From assembly GCF_000214595.1 (NCBI RefSeq), contig NZ_AFIG01000003.1, forward strand, positions 372,001 to 436,000: a stretch of DNA of 64,000 nucleotides, given 5' to 3'. Of this stretch, positions 48,090-56,362 are shown piece by piece (within the stretch, counting starts at the first letter, position 1; the number at the start of each line of letters is the position of its first letter). Below the pieces are notes generated by a model that was given only the letters and a program-made list of their open reading frames with translations, did no database searches and was not told the origin of the DNA. Both the position numbers and the translations under genes were made by a program. The stretch is from Methylophaga thalassica MP (GTDB lineage: Bacteria; Pseudomonadota; Gammaproteobacteria; Nitrosococcales; Methylophagaceae).

Positions 48090-48109
48090 TTTATAATCCT
48101 GATTATAAA
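48090..48109. promoter_or_regulatory. 20-bp palindrome upstream of the GGDEF-EAL gene
   Basis: TTTATAATC at 48090-48098 and GATTATAAA at 48101-48109 are perfect 9-bp arms with a 2-base centre. It lies 91 bases upstream of the start at 47999 in an AT-rich 159-base gap that must hold the promoter. It is a candidate operator for a dimeric regulator. The AT-rich arms also contain TATAAT-like sequence, so it may overlap a -10 box. Confidence 0.45.
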
Positions 48110-48158
48110 GTTTATGAGTATGTTTCCAGAAAATGCTTATGTATATAAATGCTGAGTT

Positions 48159-48452
48159 TCAGCTTTGGTTTTTATTTTCTCTTTTATTTACAGGAACTTT
48201 TCCTGACACCAGATACGCATACGCAATAACCTCGGCAATCGCTCTGTAGAGTATCGGGGGAATTTCTTCACCAAGTTTGAGTTCACTCAATAACTCGGTC
48301 AACAGCGCATCCTGACGCAATGGGATATTGTGTTCGCGTGCTATGCGAATAATTTCATCCGCAATATCACCCTGACCAGTGGCGGTGACAATAGGTGCAT
48401 TCTCACCATCATATTGAAGTGCTATGGCATGCAAAATATCTTTTTTACTCAT
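48159..48452 (-). CDS. FlhB C-terminal-domain paralogue (FlhX-like)
   Basis: This is a 97-residue soluble protein matching the cytoplasmic end of FlhB after its cleavage site: ALQYDGENAPIVTATGQGDI compares with ALRYDQSRPGAPIVVAKGAD in FlhB. The remainder aligns to the C-terminal helices (IPLRQDALLTELL, RAIAEVIAYAYLV). It has no NPTH motif and no TM segments. Such proteins occur next to fliK-like genes and may tune export switching. It overlaps the fliK-like gene by 4 bases. Confidence 0.88.
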   Translation of the reverse strand: MSKKDILHAIALQYDGENAPIVTATGQGDIADEIIRIAREHNIPLRQDALLTELLSELKLGEEIPPILYRAIAEVIAYAYLVSGKVPVNKRENKNQS

Positions 48453-50134
48453 ACGGAAATATCCACCAGGTGATCATTTCGTTCTGTCATCACAATCGGT
48501 GTTACAGGCTTTACAATGCCTTGTCTGCAACTTAGATGACTGACATTAAGCCCAATATCATTTAAGCGTCCATCTAAATGCTCTAAATAAGTTGTCAATA
48601 ATGTGGCACTTTGCTGACGTTCCGCTAATAACACCACACTCACATCAAGCGCGTGCAGTGTGATTCTGGCTTGCATAGGACCTAAATTCTGAGTTTCAAG
48701 GTTGAGTTGGACCTGCCAAATCGCTGAATCCTTATTTTTGTTCTTCCCGGTATATTGCTGGTCAATCCGCATCTGCAACATTTCCAGTTGCTGCTTTTCC
48801 TTAACGGGTAGATCAAATAGCCAGACATTGGCGTTGGTATTGAGATCATTGTCTTGGACCATCGACAATTGATTGAACTGAATTTTCGCAGTGACTGACT
48901 CAACATCCTGCAATAAATCACGCATCATTTGAAACTCAATCGCTCGTGTAACAGCCTGTTGCGCATTTGCAGCCACATTCACAACTGGTGCAGTCGTGAC
49001 CGGTGGTGAACTTGTCGTCACTGGTGATGCTGTTTTATCTGTATTGCTAGCTGTTGTTAATCCTGACAATAAACTGAATAACAGCTGAGTTGGTGTTTGC
49101 CCACGATTTGCCAGAGCTGGCAATATTTGTGCTGGCAGAGGTCTCATATCCTGCGGTGTTGATAATACCTGCCTGATAGCAGTTTGCACCTCGATCGGTA
49201 GTTGTTTTATGAGCTCTGGGTTATCCAGTAATTTAGGTAATAATGGGGATTGTAATTGTGCTCTAAGCACATCCGCTAATCGTAATAAATTCCCTTTCAG
49301 GTTCTGTTGTAAATTCGTCTCCGCAGTCGTTTGCTTCAGCTGATTTTCAAAAAACACCCCACTGTTATTAATCGTTTGTTGCAGCTTTTCCGGCTGCTGC
49401 AAGCTGCTCTTATCCACCAGGTTTTGTATTAAACCAGTTAGTGCTTGTCGCACGGGCTCAGGCAGAGATTGCGTAGTATCTGGCGATAAATTCATGCTCG
49501 CCGGTTTAGCTATCAGGTTCTGTAATAATGGTAATAATTCTCGCTGGTAATTCATCACCCGCTGTTCACGAGTCGCAGCATCCGGCATGATCTTCACCGA
49601 TAATGGCAGTGTTTTTAATACCTCAACAGCAAGTTTATCGCCTGTTTTAAACAGCTGATTGATACCACTAACATCAATTTCCATTAGCTTAGGTAAAGCG
49701 TTGTTTAATTGAGCAAGCTGGTTAGCTTGAGGCTGAGTTACCGACGCATCAGTAATAAATTTAGGTGCCACTAATAAGCGATTTTGTGCAAGCATTTTGA
49801 CAACATCGGCAGCAATGACTTGCCCCGCTTTTAATAGTGTTGCCAAAGTCATTGGCTCAATATCGATTTTTTGTGCTGAGGCAGGCGTTAATTGAATGAC
49901 TGGCTGGCCAGCTTCGATAGATTTCTGCAGAGTGACTTTTTGACCAGGCGTCAGCTCTTGTTGCGTATTGACCTGAAACACCTTATCACCAAGCTGAAGT
50001 TTAATCTGATCGGCATTGACTCTTCCAATCACTGTCGCCTCTACTTTTTGGCCGACAGGAAGTGCATCCGCTAATTTTGTAGAGGCATTTACAATCACTT
50101 CAGTATTCGCTTGTTGAGATCTATTTATCTGCAT
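48449..50134 (-). CDS. FliK-like hook-length control protein
   Basis: It has 561 residues. The N-terminal part resembles the ruler region (low-complexity, rich in Gln, Leu, Thr and Pro). The C-terminal domain (about 430-550) has the FliK fold pattern, including LNLETQNLGPMQARITLHAL. FliK measures hook length and triggers the FlhB switch. This copy lies outside the main operon and is coupled to the FlhX-like gene. A second, canonical fliK may exist elsewhere in the genome. Confidence 0.8.
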   Translation of the reverse strand: MQINRSQQANTEVIVNASTKLADALPVGQKVEATVIGRVNADQIKLQLGDKVFQVNTQQELTPGQKVTLQKSIEAGQPVIQLTPASAQKIDIEPMTLATLLKAGQVIAADVVKMLAQNRLLVAPKFITDASVTQPQANQLAQLNNALPKLMEIDVSGINQLFKTGDKLAVEVLKTLPLSVKIMPDAATREQRVMNYQRELLPLLQNLIAKPASMNLSPDTTQSLPEPVRQALTGLIQNLVDKSSLQQPEKLQQTINNSGVFFENQLKQTTAETNLQQNLKGNLLRLADVLRAQLQSPLLPKLLDNPELIKQLPIEVQTAIRQVLSTPQDMRPLPAQILPALANRGQTPTQLLFSLLSGLTTASNTDKTASPVTTSSPPVTTAPVVNVAANAQQAVTRAIEFQMMRDLLQDVESVTAKIQFNQLSMVQDNDLNTNANVWLFDLPVKEKQQLEMLQMRIDQQYTGKNKNKDSAIWQVQLNLETQNLGPMQARITLHALDVSVVLLAERQQSATLLTTYLEHLDGRLNDIGLNVSHLSCRQGIVKPVTPIVMTERNDHLVDISV

Positions 50135-50193
50135 AAAGTCACTATATAACTCGACATAGTGCTAGTATAGCAATCTGGTTATTGCTAAGAGCA

Positions 50194-51081
50194 ATGGCAA
50201 TGAAACATAAAAATGGACAATGGTATATTCGTAAACAGGGCAAGATTTCAGGCCCGTTTACCGCTTCTGTTATTAGTAATCACCTAAAAGTAGGCCGGCT
50301 TAGTTTGGATGATGAGGTCTCACGTGACCGTCGTCATTGGCATAGCTTTGCTGATTCTGCTGATTTCACTATTGCTCCCTCAAAAGATCAGCCTGTAAAA
50401 GGCTATTTAGATGAGCGTACAGGCTTGGATCGACGTAATTCAACAGATACTGTAGTCGATGAGTCAGTATTACAACAACGTCAAGGCGAACGGCGCGAGG
50501 AGGAAGCGGAAATAGAGCTGAAAAGACGATATCTGCGTCGAATCCTAATGCATCGTTACTTAAACCGTAACCAAAACATATTATGGCCCAGCATCTCTAT
50601 TTTAATTGTCCTTGTCATTGTCAGTATTTTAGCCGTTCGCTTTCCAACTCCTTTGCCAACCCCACAATCTGATTGCCAGTCTCCAGCAACACCTAAGGTC
50701 AATTGGAATAACTGTCAGCTTTCAGGCCAAAATCTTACCAATACCTCTCTCTCCATGGCGTTAATGCGTGCTAGTAATCTTAGCAATGCTAACCTGATGA
50801 ACAGTGACTTATCGGGAGCTGATTTGGCTTATAGTGATCTGCGTAAGGCGAATTTGAGTTACGCCCTATTAATGAAGGCTGATCTGAAAGGTGCAAACTT
50901 AAGAGAAGCAGATTTAGGTGATGCCGATTTGTCTTATGCAGATTTGTCCTACGCCGATTTAACCCTGGCCAATATCAATGGTGCCAAGCTGGAAGGCGTT
51001 CAGTTAGATAATGCCATCTGGATTAATGGTGCAATATGCGGTAAAAACTCGATTGGTATTTGCCGACAATCAGTGCAATAG
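50194..51081 (+). CDS. GYF-like/pentapeptide-repeat membrane protein
   Basis: It has 295 residues from the ATG at 50194; 50200 is also possible, and an upstream TTG is not favoured. The N-terminal domain (about 3-55), WYIRKQGKISGPFTASVI, looks like GYF_2/DUF4339. A charged linker follows, then one TM helix (WPSISILIVLVIVSILAVRF at about 137-156), then eleven or so pentapeptide repeats of A(D/N)LxX form at about 180-280 (for example SGADLAYSDLRKANLSYALL). The repeats form a right-handed beta-helix, predicted periplasmic. The function is unknown. The 3' end overlaps the convergent yjdF-like gene by 12 bases. Confidence 0.8.
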   Translation: MAMKHKNGQWYIRKQGKISGPFTASVISNHLKVGRLSLDDEVSRDRRHWHSFADSADFTIAPSKDQPVKGYLDERTGLDRRNSTDTVVDESVLQQRQGERREEEAEIELKRRYLRRILMHRYLNRNQNILWPSISILIVLVIVSILAVRFPTPLPTPQSDCQSPATPKVNWNNCQLSGQNLTNTSLSMALMRASNLSNANLMNSDLSGADLAYSDLRKANLSYALLMKADLKGANLREADLGDADLSYADLSYADLTLANINGAKLEGVQLDNAIWINGAICGKNSIGICRQSVQ

Positions 51082-51690
51082 TTCGGCTAATTGCCGGTCC
51101 TGAGTTCTAGCAAAAACGCATTGAGCAAAGATACTGCCATTTAAGGCTAAGAACATATCCCACTGTGTATCCCAGTTATCACCTTGCGTTCCCAGGAAAG
51201 CCTCAGCCGCCTGGGCATTAATTACAGCAGCGGCCCACTCGACAAACTCATAACAGGCACTGATAGCCAGACTTACAGAGCAGACCAGAAAAAATAACCA
51301 CTTGCCTCGCTGAAGTGGAGAAGCGCGTAATAATATTTCACGAGCTAATAATGCTGGTATAACACCCTGAATAAAATGGCCCAGACGATCATAATGATTA
51401 CGGGCTAAGTCGAACTCGTCCTGAATCCAGTTAAATAAGGGATTTTCTGCATAGGTGTAAAAACCGCCAATAATCAGAATAAAAGCAAAGATGCTAATAG
51501 CGCGAATTGAAATAATAGTCAGTGGAAATCGTCTATGAGTCACTAGCAATAGGGGTATTGCAACCATGACCGGCACGGTTTCCATAAACCAGGTCAATCG
51601 ATCAGCAACCGGATCTATGGCAGAAACAAGCAAGGCAATAGAAACGAATCCCAACCAGATCAGTTTTTCTATATTATGACTTGTCAGCAT
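51070..51690 (-). CDS. DUF2238 (YjdF) family inner-membrane protein
   Basis: It has 206 residues with about six TM segments. Family marks are YDRLGHFIQGVIPALLAREI, ACYEFVEWAAAV and TQGDNWDTQWDM. The function is unknown. It is last in the minus-strand group pgl-glk-apaG, 16 bases after apaG, so it may be cotranscribed. Confidence 0.85.
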   Translation of the reverse strand: MLTSHNIEKLIWLGFVSIALLVSAIDPVADRLTWFMETVPVMVAIPLLLVTHRRFPLTIISIRAISIFAFILIIGGFYTYAENPLFNWIQDEFDLARNHYDRLGHFIQGVIPALLAREILLRASPLQRGKWLFFLVCSVSLAISACYEFVEWAAAVINAQAAEAFLGTQGDNWDTQWDMFLALNGSIFAQCVFARTQDRQLAELLH

Positions 51691-51706
51691 TACGCAGAGC
51701 TTGGGC

Positions 51707-52087
51707 TTAGTGCAATTTACGTGGCGCAGCCAGGGTGAATGCCGGAATATTCACTTCAAAGCGTTCGCCATTATCACCCATCATTTTGTAATGACCTTGC
51801 ATCATACCAACAGGCGTATCTAGCATCGCTGCACTGGTATAGGTGAATTCCTGTTCAGGGGCGAGATAAGGGTGAAGTCCTACGACACCATCGCCTTCTA
51901 CTTCTTGCTCATGACCGTCGCCACCGGTAATTTTCCAGTAACGCGATAACAGCCGTGCCGATGATTGGCTGTGATTTTTGATAGTGATGGTATAGGCAAA
52001 TAGATAGCGTGCTTTTTCCGGATCTGACTCTTCATCCAGATAGGTCGTTTCTACATCAACTAAAATATCGTTATTTTGTTCATTCAT
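51707..52087 (-). CDS. apaG: ApaG family protein
   Basis: ApaG is a small immunoglobulin-like fold protein linked to Co2+ resistance and Mg2+ efflux. It has 126 residues with the family core YLFAYTITIKNHSQ, LLSRYWKITGGDG, VVGLHPYLAPEQEFTYTS and MQGHYKMMGDNGERF. Elsewhere apaG usually goes with ksgA and apaH. Here it sits 3 bases after glk, an unusual place. Confidence 0.93.
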   Translation of the reverse strand: MNEQNNDILVDVETTYLDEESDPEKARYLFAYTITIKNHSQSSARLLSRYWKITGGDGHEQEVEGDGVVGLHPYLAPEQEFTYTSAAMLDTPVGMMQGHYKMMGDNGERFEVNIPAFTLAAPRKLH

Positions 52088-52090
52088 AGC

Positions 52091-53080
52091 TTAATTATAC
52101 ATGGCTTTTTGTGCCAATAAGCGTGCACCTTTCAGACCGACTTCCTCATCAAGTACGATATGGATCGGTATCTGCTTCATCAACGTCGTCATACGGCCTT
52201 TTTCAGCAAAGCTGTTGATAAATGATGGGGATCTAAACTTAGCCATATTCTTCAGCAGAATGTTGCCAACCAGATAAACACCACCTCGAGCGAGTGTTGT
52301 CAGCGCTAAATTCCCGGCTTGCGCCGCATAAATATCTACAAACATGTCTAAGGCTTCATTTGCTAGAACATCATTGTGTTCCAGCGCAAACTGACTGATA
52401 GCAGATGCCGCATCACCATTAACCATGGCTAATCGCAAAGCATTATTTTCGTCAATTTGTTTATAATCACGTAAGAAATGATAAAGACTAACAAGACCGC
52501 TACCACAGACAATACGGTCATAAGACACATGACCATGACGTTGTTGTAGATGCTCCAGAAAAAGCTGTTGCGTCCGATCTAATGGTGCGAAATCAACGTG
52601 TCCACCTTCTGTCGGAAAAACTCGCCAGTCACCATTGTCGGGAATCAATATCGCCTGCCCTAGTCCGGTGCCGGCACCTAAGACAACGCGGGGCGAAATT
52701 TCACTAGGCCCTCCAATTTGTATGGTTTCAAAATCCGCTGACTGAAGACTGGCAATGCCGTAACCCACTGCTTCAAAATCATTACACAGCGTGACACGCT
52801 TGATTGAGAATTGCTTCTCAATCAAGCTGGCATCTAACTTCCAGGGTAATTTTGTCACTTGTCCATACTGATCGCTGACCGGGCCTGCAAGCGCAATACA
52901 GGCTGAATCAATCGAATATGCTTGTGGCAGCTGTTCAATAAAAGCAGCCAGAATCGCATCAAAACTATCAAAGCGCTGACTATCTAATCTGAGCTTAGAT
53001 AAAACATGGCCATCAGCATCGGATAACTCAAATAGTGTTTTTGTTCCACCTACATCAACGGCCAGCATACGTGACATCAC
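52091..53080 (-). CDS. glk: Glucokinase
   Basis: Glk phosphorylates glucose with ATP. It has 329 residues of the E. coli-type (PF02685) family, not the ROK type. Motifs are the phosphate loop DVGGTKTLFELSD at about 8-20, LCNDFEAVGYGI, GAGTGLGQAIL and the ATP-region GGVYLVGNI. It starts at the last base of pgl (overlap of 1 base), so both serve glucose entry into 6-phosphogluconate. Confidence 0.93.
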   Translation of the reverse strand: MMSRMLAVDVGGTKTLFELSDADGHVLSKLRLDSQRFDSFDAILAAFIEQLPQAYSIDSACIALAGPVSDQYGQVTKLPWKLDASLIEKQFSIKRVTLCNDFEAVGYGIASLQSADFETIQIGGPSEISPRVVLGAGTGLGQAILIPDNGDWRVFPTEGGHVDFAPLDRTQQLFLEHLQQRHGHVSYDRIVCGSGLVSLYHFLRDYKQIDENNALRLAMVNGDAASAISQFALEHNDVLANEALDMFVDIYAAQAGNLALTTLARGGVYLVGNILLKNMAKFRSPSFINSFAEKGRMTTLMKQIPIHIVLDEEVGLKGARLLAQKAMYN

Positions 53081-53790
53081 TACTGACCCGCAGCAGCTTT
53101 ATCCATAAACCAGTAATAATCATTCTCCGGCGCCAGACGCTGTACTGGTAGGCCAGAGACAGCATCAGTTGTAATATCATTGACGATCGCCGCTTTGGCT
53201 TCGCCAGCAATAAATACAATTACCTGACGCGCGGCGTTAATAACGGGATAGGTAATAGTCACTCGCCATGAATCAAATTTTTCCACATAAAGGCTTGCCG
53301 TGAGCGTGTCAGTGACCTCTAAAGCTGGTGTCTCAGGGAACAATGAAGCAATATGCCCATCGGGCCCTAAGCCTAACAAGACTAAATCAAACGGCGCACC
53401 ATCCATGATCATTTTCATAGTATCGGCGTATCGTGCTGCTACATCAGCTGCATCACCACTTTCTGTTGGCATACGATGCACATTTTCTGCCGGGATCGGT
53501 ATTAAATCGATCATGGCCTGACGGGCCATCTTAAAATTACTGTCATCATGTGTGGCAGGCACACATCGCTCATCACCAAAAAATAAATGTACCCGCGCCC
53601 AGTCAATCTGTTCGATATAAGGTGATGTCGCTAATTTTTCATATAAACCTTTTGGCGTAGAACCACCTGCGAGTGCCACATAAAAAACACCCCTTTTTGC
53701 AATCGCTGACCGCGCTGTACTGACAAAATGTTCTGCTGCAGCGGTAATTAAACTCGTCGCATCAGGCAGGATTTTTTGTTCTGCTTTCAT
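53080..53790 (-). CDS. pgl: 6-phosphogluconolactonase (DevB/Pgl type)
   Basis: Pgl hydrolyses the lactone made by Zwf. I place the start at the ATG at 53790, preceded by GAGG 6 bases away; an in-frame TTG 4 codons earlier is unlikely. That gives 236 residues. Motifs are ALAGGSTPKGLYEKLA, FFGDERCVPATHDDSNF and LGLGPDGHIASLFP, the last holding the catalytic histidine. It is first in an operon with glk. Confidence 0.93.
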   Translation of the reverse strand: MKAEQKILPDATSLITAAAEHFVSTARSAIAKRGVFYVALAGGSTPKGLYEKLATSPYIEQIDWARVHLFFGDERCVPATHDDSNFKMARQAMIDLIPIPAENVHRMPTESGDAADVAARYADTMKMIMDGAPFDLVLLGLGPDGHIASLFPETPALEVTDTLTASLYVEKFDSWRVTITYPVINAARQVIVFIAGEAKAAIVNDITTDAVSGLPVQRLAPENDYYWFMDKAAAGQ

Positions 53791-53947
53791 TGTGTTCCTC
53801 AATTTCTGATTATTTAAACTATGCTGAAACTATGGCGATTAATCACCGCAATTCCCAAATGAATTTTTAGCATGATATATCAAAACTTAACGCTTTTGAG
53901 CTAGTCTTAAAATACGCAGCATTTTTTATATAATTAAGGAAGGATCT

Positions 53948-54637
53948 ATGAAAAAAACTTTGGCACTCATTTCGCTTTTTGCCATCAGCCCGCTCAGTTT
54001 TGCTGAAGACGTCCTACAACTGGGCATGGTGACCCTTGATACCAGCGCTAGTATAGACGTTGAAAATGATGAACTCATCACCCGCTTGCAAGTTTTTGAG
54101 CAAGGAAAAGATCCAGCCAAATTAACCAATATGGTGAATAAAAAAACAGCCCTTGTTCTGGATGCGGTTAAAAATTTCAACGCCATTAAAGCCGAAACAT
54201 CCAACTACTCCACCCAGCCTATCTATGATGATGGCAAAATTGCCAGTTGGCGCGTCAGTCAACAACTGACTCTGGAAACACGCCAGTTTGACCAAATGAG
54301 CCAATTTATTGCTGATATCAATACCTTGGCCAATATCCAATCTATGCAGTTTATGGTGTCAGATGACCGAGCTGAACAGGTGAAAACCGACTTGCTCAAA
54401 CAAGCGATCAGCAAATTTAAAGATAAAGCTAAACTTATCAGCAGCGAATTTGATCGCAGTGGTTACGAAATCGTGTCTATATCCATTGATGGTAATGCAT
54501 TTAACCCAATGCCGATGATGGAACGCGCCAATATGATGTCCGCTGATATGCAAATGAAAGGCGCACCAGCCGCATTAGCCGGAGGTAGTAACGAAATTTC
54601 CGTCAACGTCCGTGGCAGTATCAAACTGAATCAATAA
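53948..54637 (+). CDS. Periplasmic SIMPL (DUF541) domain protein
   Basis: It has 229 residues with a signal peptide (cleaved near residue 19 after SFA) and a SIMPL domain at about 25-229. The family pattern is a repeated beta-alpha fold with QVFEQGKDPAKL, TSNYSTQPIYDDGKIASWRV and ISKFKDKAKLISSEF. SIMPL proteins (for example YggE) are tied to oxidative stress or envelope assembly; the exact role is unknown. AAGGAAGG lies before the start. Confidence 0.85.
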   Translation: MKKTLALISLFAISPLSFAEDVLQLGMVTLDTSASIDVENDELITRLQVFEQGKDPAKLTNMVNKKTALVLDAVKNFNAIKAETSNYSTQPIYDDGKIASWRVSQQLTLETRQFDQMSQFIADINTLANIQSMQFMVSDDRAEQVKTDLLKQAISKFKDKAKLISSEFDRSGYEIVSISIDGNAFNPMPMMERANMMSADMQMKGAPAALAGGSNEISVNVRGSIKLNQ

Positions 54638-54645
54638 ATCCTGTC

Positions 54646-54681
54646 ATATCCGCGGTGATAGAAGGACATCACCGCGGATAT
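54646..54681. terminator. Strong hairpin between convergent SIMPL gene and ilvA
   Basis: ATATCCGCGGTGAT (54646-54659) pairs perfectly with ATCACCGCGGATAT (54668-54681), a 14-bp stem with an 8-base loop. No T-run follows in either direction, so it may act as a stabilising or Rho-assisted end. It is 5 bases from the ilvA stop and 9 from the SIMPL gene stop. Confidence 0.6.
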
Positions 54682-54685
54682 CCCC

Positions 54686-56200
54686 TTATTTCAAAAACAG
54701 TGCATAAGCCGGGTTATCGGTTTCTTCCCAGTAGGTATATCCCAGCGTATCCAGAAACGTCTGAAACTCCTGCTTATAGTCTTCTCCAACCTGAATACCC
54801 ACCAGCACGCGACCATAATCAGCACCATGGTTGCGATAATGGAAAAGACTGATATTCCAGCGCTGACCAATTCGAGTCAGAAAACGCAGTAAAGCGCCAG
54901 GTCGCTCAGGAAATTCAAATCGAATTAAGCGTTCATTATCAATCTGAGGCGCATGCCCCCCCACCATGTAACGAACGTGCAGTTTCGCAGTTTCATTATC
55001 AGTGAAATCAACCCAGTCATAGCCAGCATTATCGAGCTGTGAAAATAGCTGCTGTCGTTCTTCTTCCTGCCCATTCATCCGCACGCCGACAAATACCTGC
55101 GCTTTTTGCTCATCTGCATAGCGATAGTTAAATTCGGTAATGCCTCGTTCACCCAGTGTTTTACAGAATTTCTGGAAACTACCCGGCTGTTCATCGATTT
55201 TAGTGGCAAATAAGACTTCCCTGCGCTCACCAATCTCAGAACGCTCAGCAACATGACGTAGGCGATCAAAGTTAATATTGGCTCCGCTATTAATCGCAAC
55301 GAGTTGCTGATTTTCCATCGGGTTCTGTGCTAAATATTTTTTCACACCCGCCACAGCGAGCGCGCCCGATGGCTCAGCAATAGAACGGGTGTCCTGGAAT
55401 ATATCCATAATTGCGGCGCATAATTCGTCACTACTGACGGTGACGACTTCATCCACTGTTTCCCGACAGATTCTGAAAGGTTCGACACCCACTTGTCTGA
55501 CGGCTGTGCCATCGGCAAACAAGCCTACTTGATCCAATTTGACCCGTTCATCAGCTTCCAGTGCGGCTTTCAAACTGGCCGCGTCGGCCGGCTCGACAGC
55601 AATGATTTTAATTTCTGGCCAAAAGGCTTTGATATAAGCCGATACACCGGAAATTAGACCGCCACCACCAACGGGCACAAAAACAGCATGAATAGGTTCA
55701 GGATGCTGACGGATAATTTCCATCGCAATCGTGCCCTGCCCGGCAATGACTTCCGGATCATCATAAGGATGAATAAAGGCACGACCATCTTTCTCTGCAA
55801 CAGCTAAGGCGTAAGCACTGGCATCATCATAACTATTGCCATGTAATTTAATTTCAGCACCATAAGCACGAACAGATTCAACCTTGATGGGCGGCGTCGT
55901 TTTCGGCATGACAATCAAAGCGGGAATATTCATTTTACTTGCCGCTAAGGCCACACCTTGCGCATGATTCCCCGCCGAAGCACAAACCACGCCGCGTTCA
56001 CGTTCATCAGCCGATAGCTGACTCATGCGGTTATACGCACCTCGCAGTTTAAATGAAAAAACCGGCTGAAGATCTTCCCGCTTGAGTAAAATCGTATTGT
56101 TAAGTCTTTTCGATAAACGAGGCATTACCTCAAGAGGCGTTTCATTCGCCACATCATAAACGCGAGCTTTAAGAATTTTTTCTACGTATCCAGTCAGCAT
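54686..56200 (-). CDS. ilvA: Threonine deaminase (biosynthetic)
   Basis: IlvA converts threonine to 2-oxobutanoate, the first step to isoleucine. I place the start at the ATG at 56200 (504 residues); the frame extends to a TTG 5 codons earlier. The PLP lysine is K51 in SFKLRGAYN. Other PLP motifs are SAGNHAQGVA and PVGGGGLISG. Two ACT-like regulatory domains follow residue 330, so it is the isoleucine-feedback form, not the short catabolic TdcB. It is divergent from rpiA, as in Pseudomonas. Confidence 0.95.
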   Translation of the reverse strand: MLTGYVEKILKARVYDVANETPLEVMPRLSKRLNNTILLKREDLQPVFSFKLRGAYNRMSQLSADERERGVVCASAGNHAQGVALAASKMNIPALIVMPKTTPPIKVESVRAYGAEIKLHGNSYDDASAYALAVAEKDGRAFIHPYDDPEVIAGQGTIAMEIIRQHPEPIHAVFVPVGGGGLISGVSAYIKAFWPEIKIIAVEPADAASLKAALEADERVKLDQVGLFADGTAVRQVGVEPFRICRETVDEVVTVSSDELCAAIMDIFQDTRSIAEPSGALAVAGVKKYLAQNPMENQQLVAINSGANINFDRLRHVAERSEIGERREVLFATKIDEQPGSFQKFCKTLGERGITEFNYRYADEQKAQVFVGVRMNGQEEERQQLFSQLDNAGYDWVDFTDNETAKLHVRYMVGGHAPQIDNERLIRFEFPERPGALLRFLTRIGQRWNISLFHYRNHGADYGRVLVGIQVGEDYKQEFQTFLDTLGYTYWEETDNPAYALFLK

Positions 56201-56288
56201 TTCAGCCCAAATCAATCAGTTATGTTGAGAAAAAGACTCAGTGATAGACAGCCAAATCCAGCCATCACTTTCTAAGCAATCGCTTACG

Positions 56289-56318
56289 TTACCATTGACC
56301 GCCATTTATCTCTATAAT
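56289..56318 (+). promoter_or_regulatory. Possible sigma-70 promoter of rpiA
   Basis: TTACCA at 56289-56294 and a perfect TATAAT at 56313-56318 are separated by 18 bases. A start site near 56325 would leave a 38-base leader before the rpiA ATG. The -35 is weak. Confidence 0.45.
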
Positions 56319-56362
56319 TGCCGGGATATTTTTTAAGTGATTTGAAACAAAGGAAGCTGCAT

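Noticed and set aside
50820-51000. Tandem DNA repeats
   Set aside because: The periodic 15-base pattern is explained by the pentapeptide repeats of the encoded protein and is not an independent DNA repeat or CRISPR.
53929-53934. TATAAT just before the SIMPL gene as a promoter -10
   Set aside because: It ends 13 bases from the ATG, so the start site would fall within the ribosome site, and no -35 is at a suitable distance.
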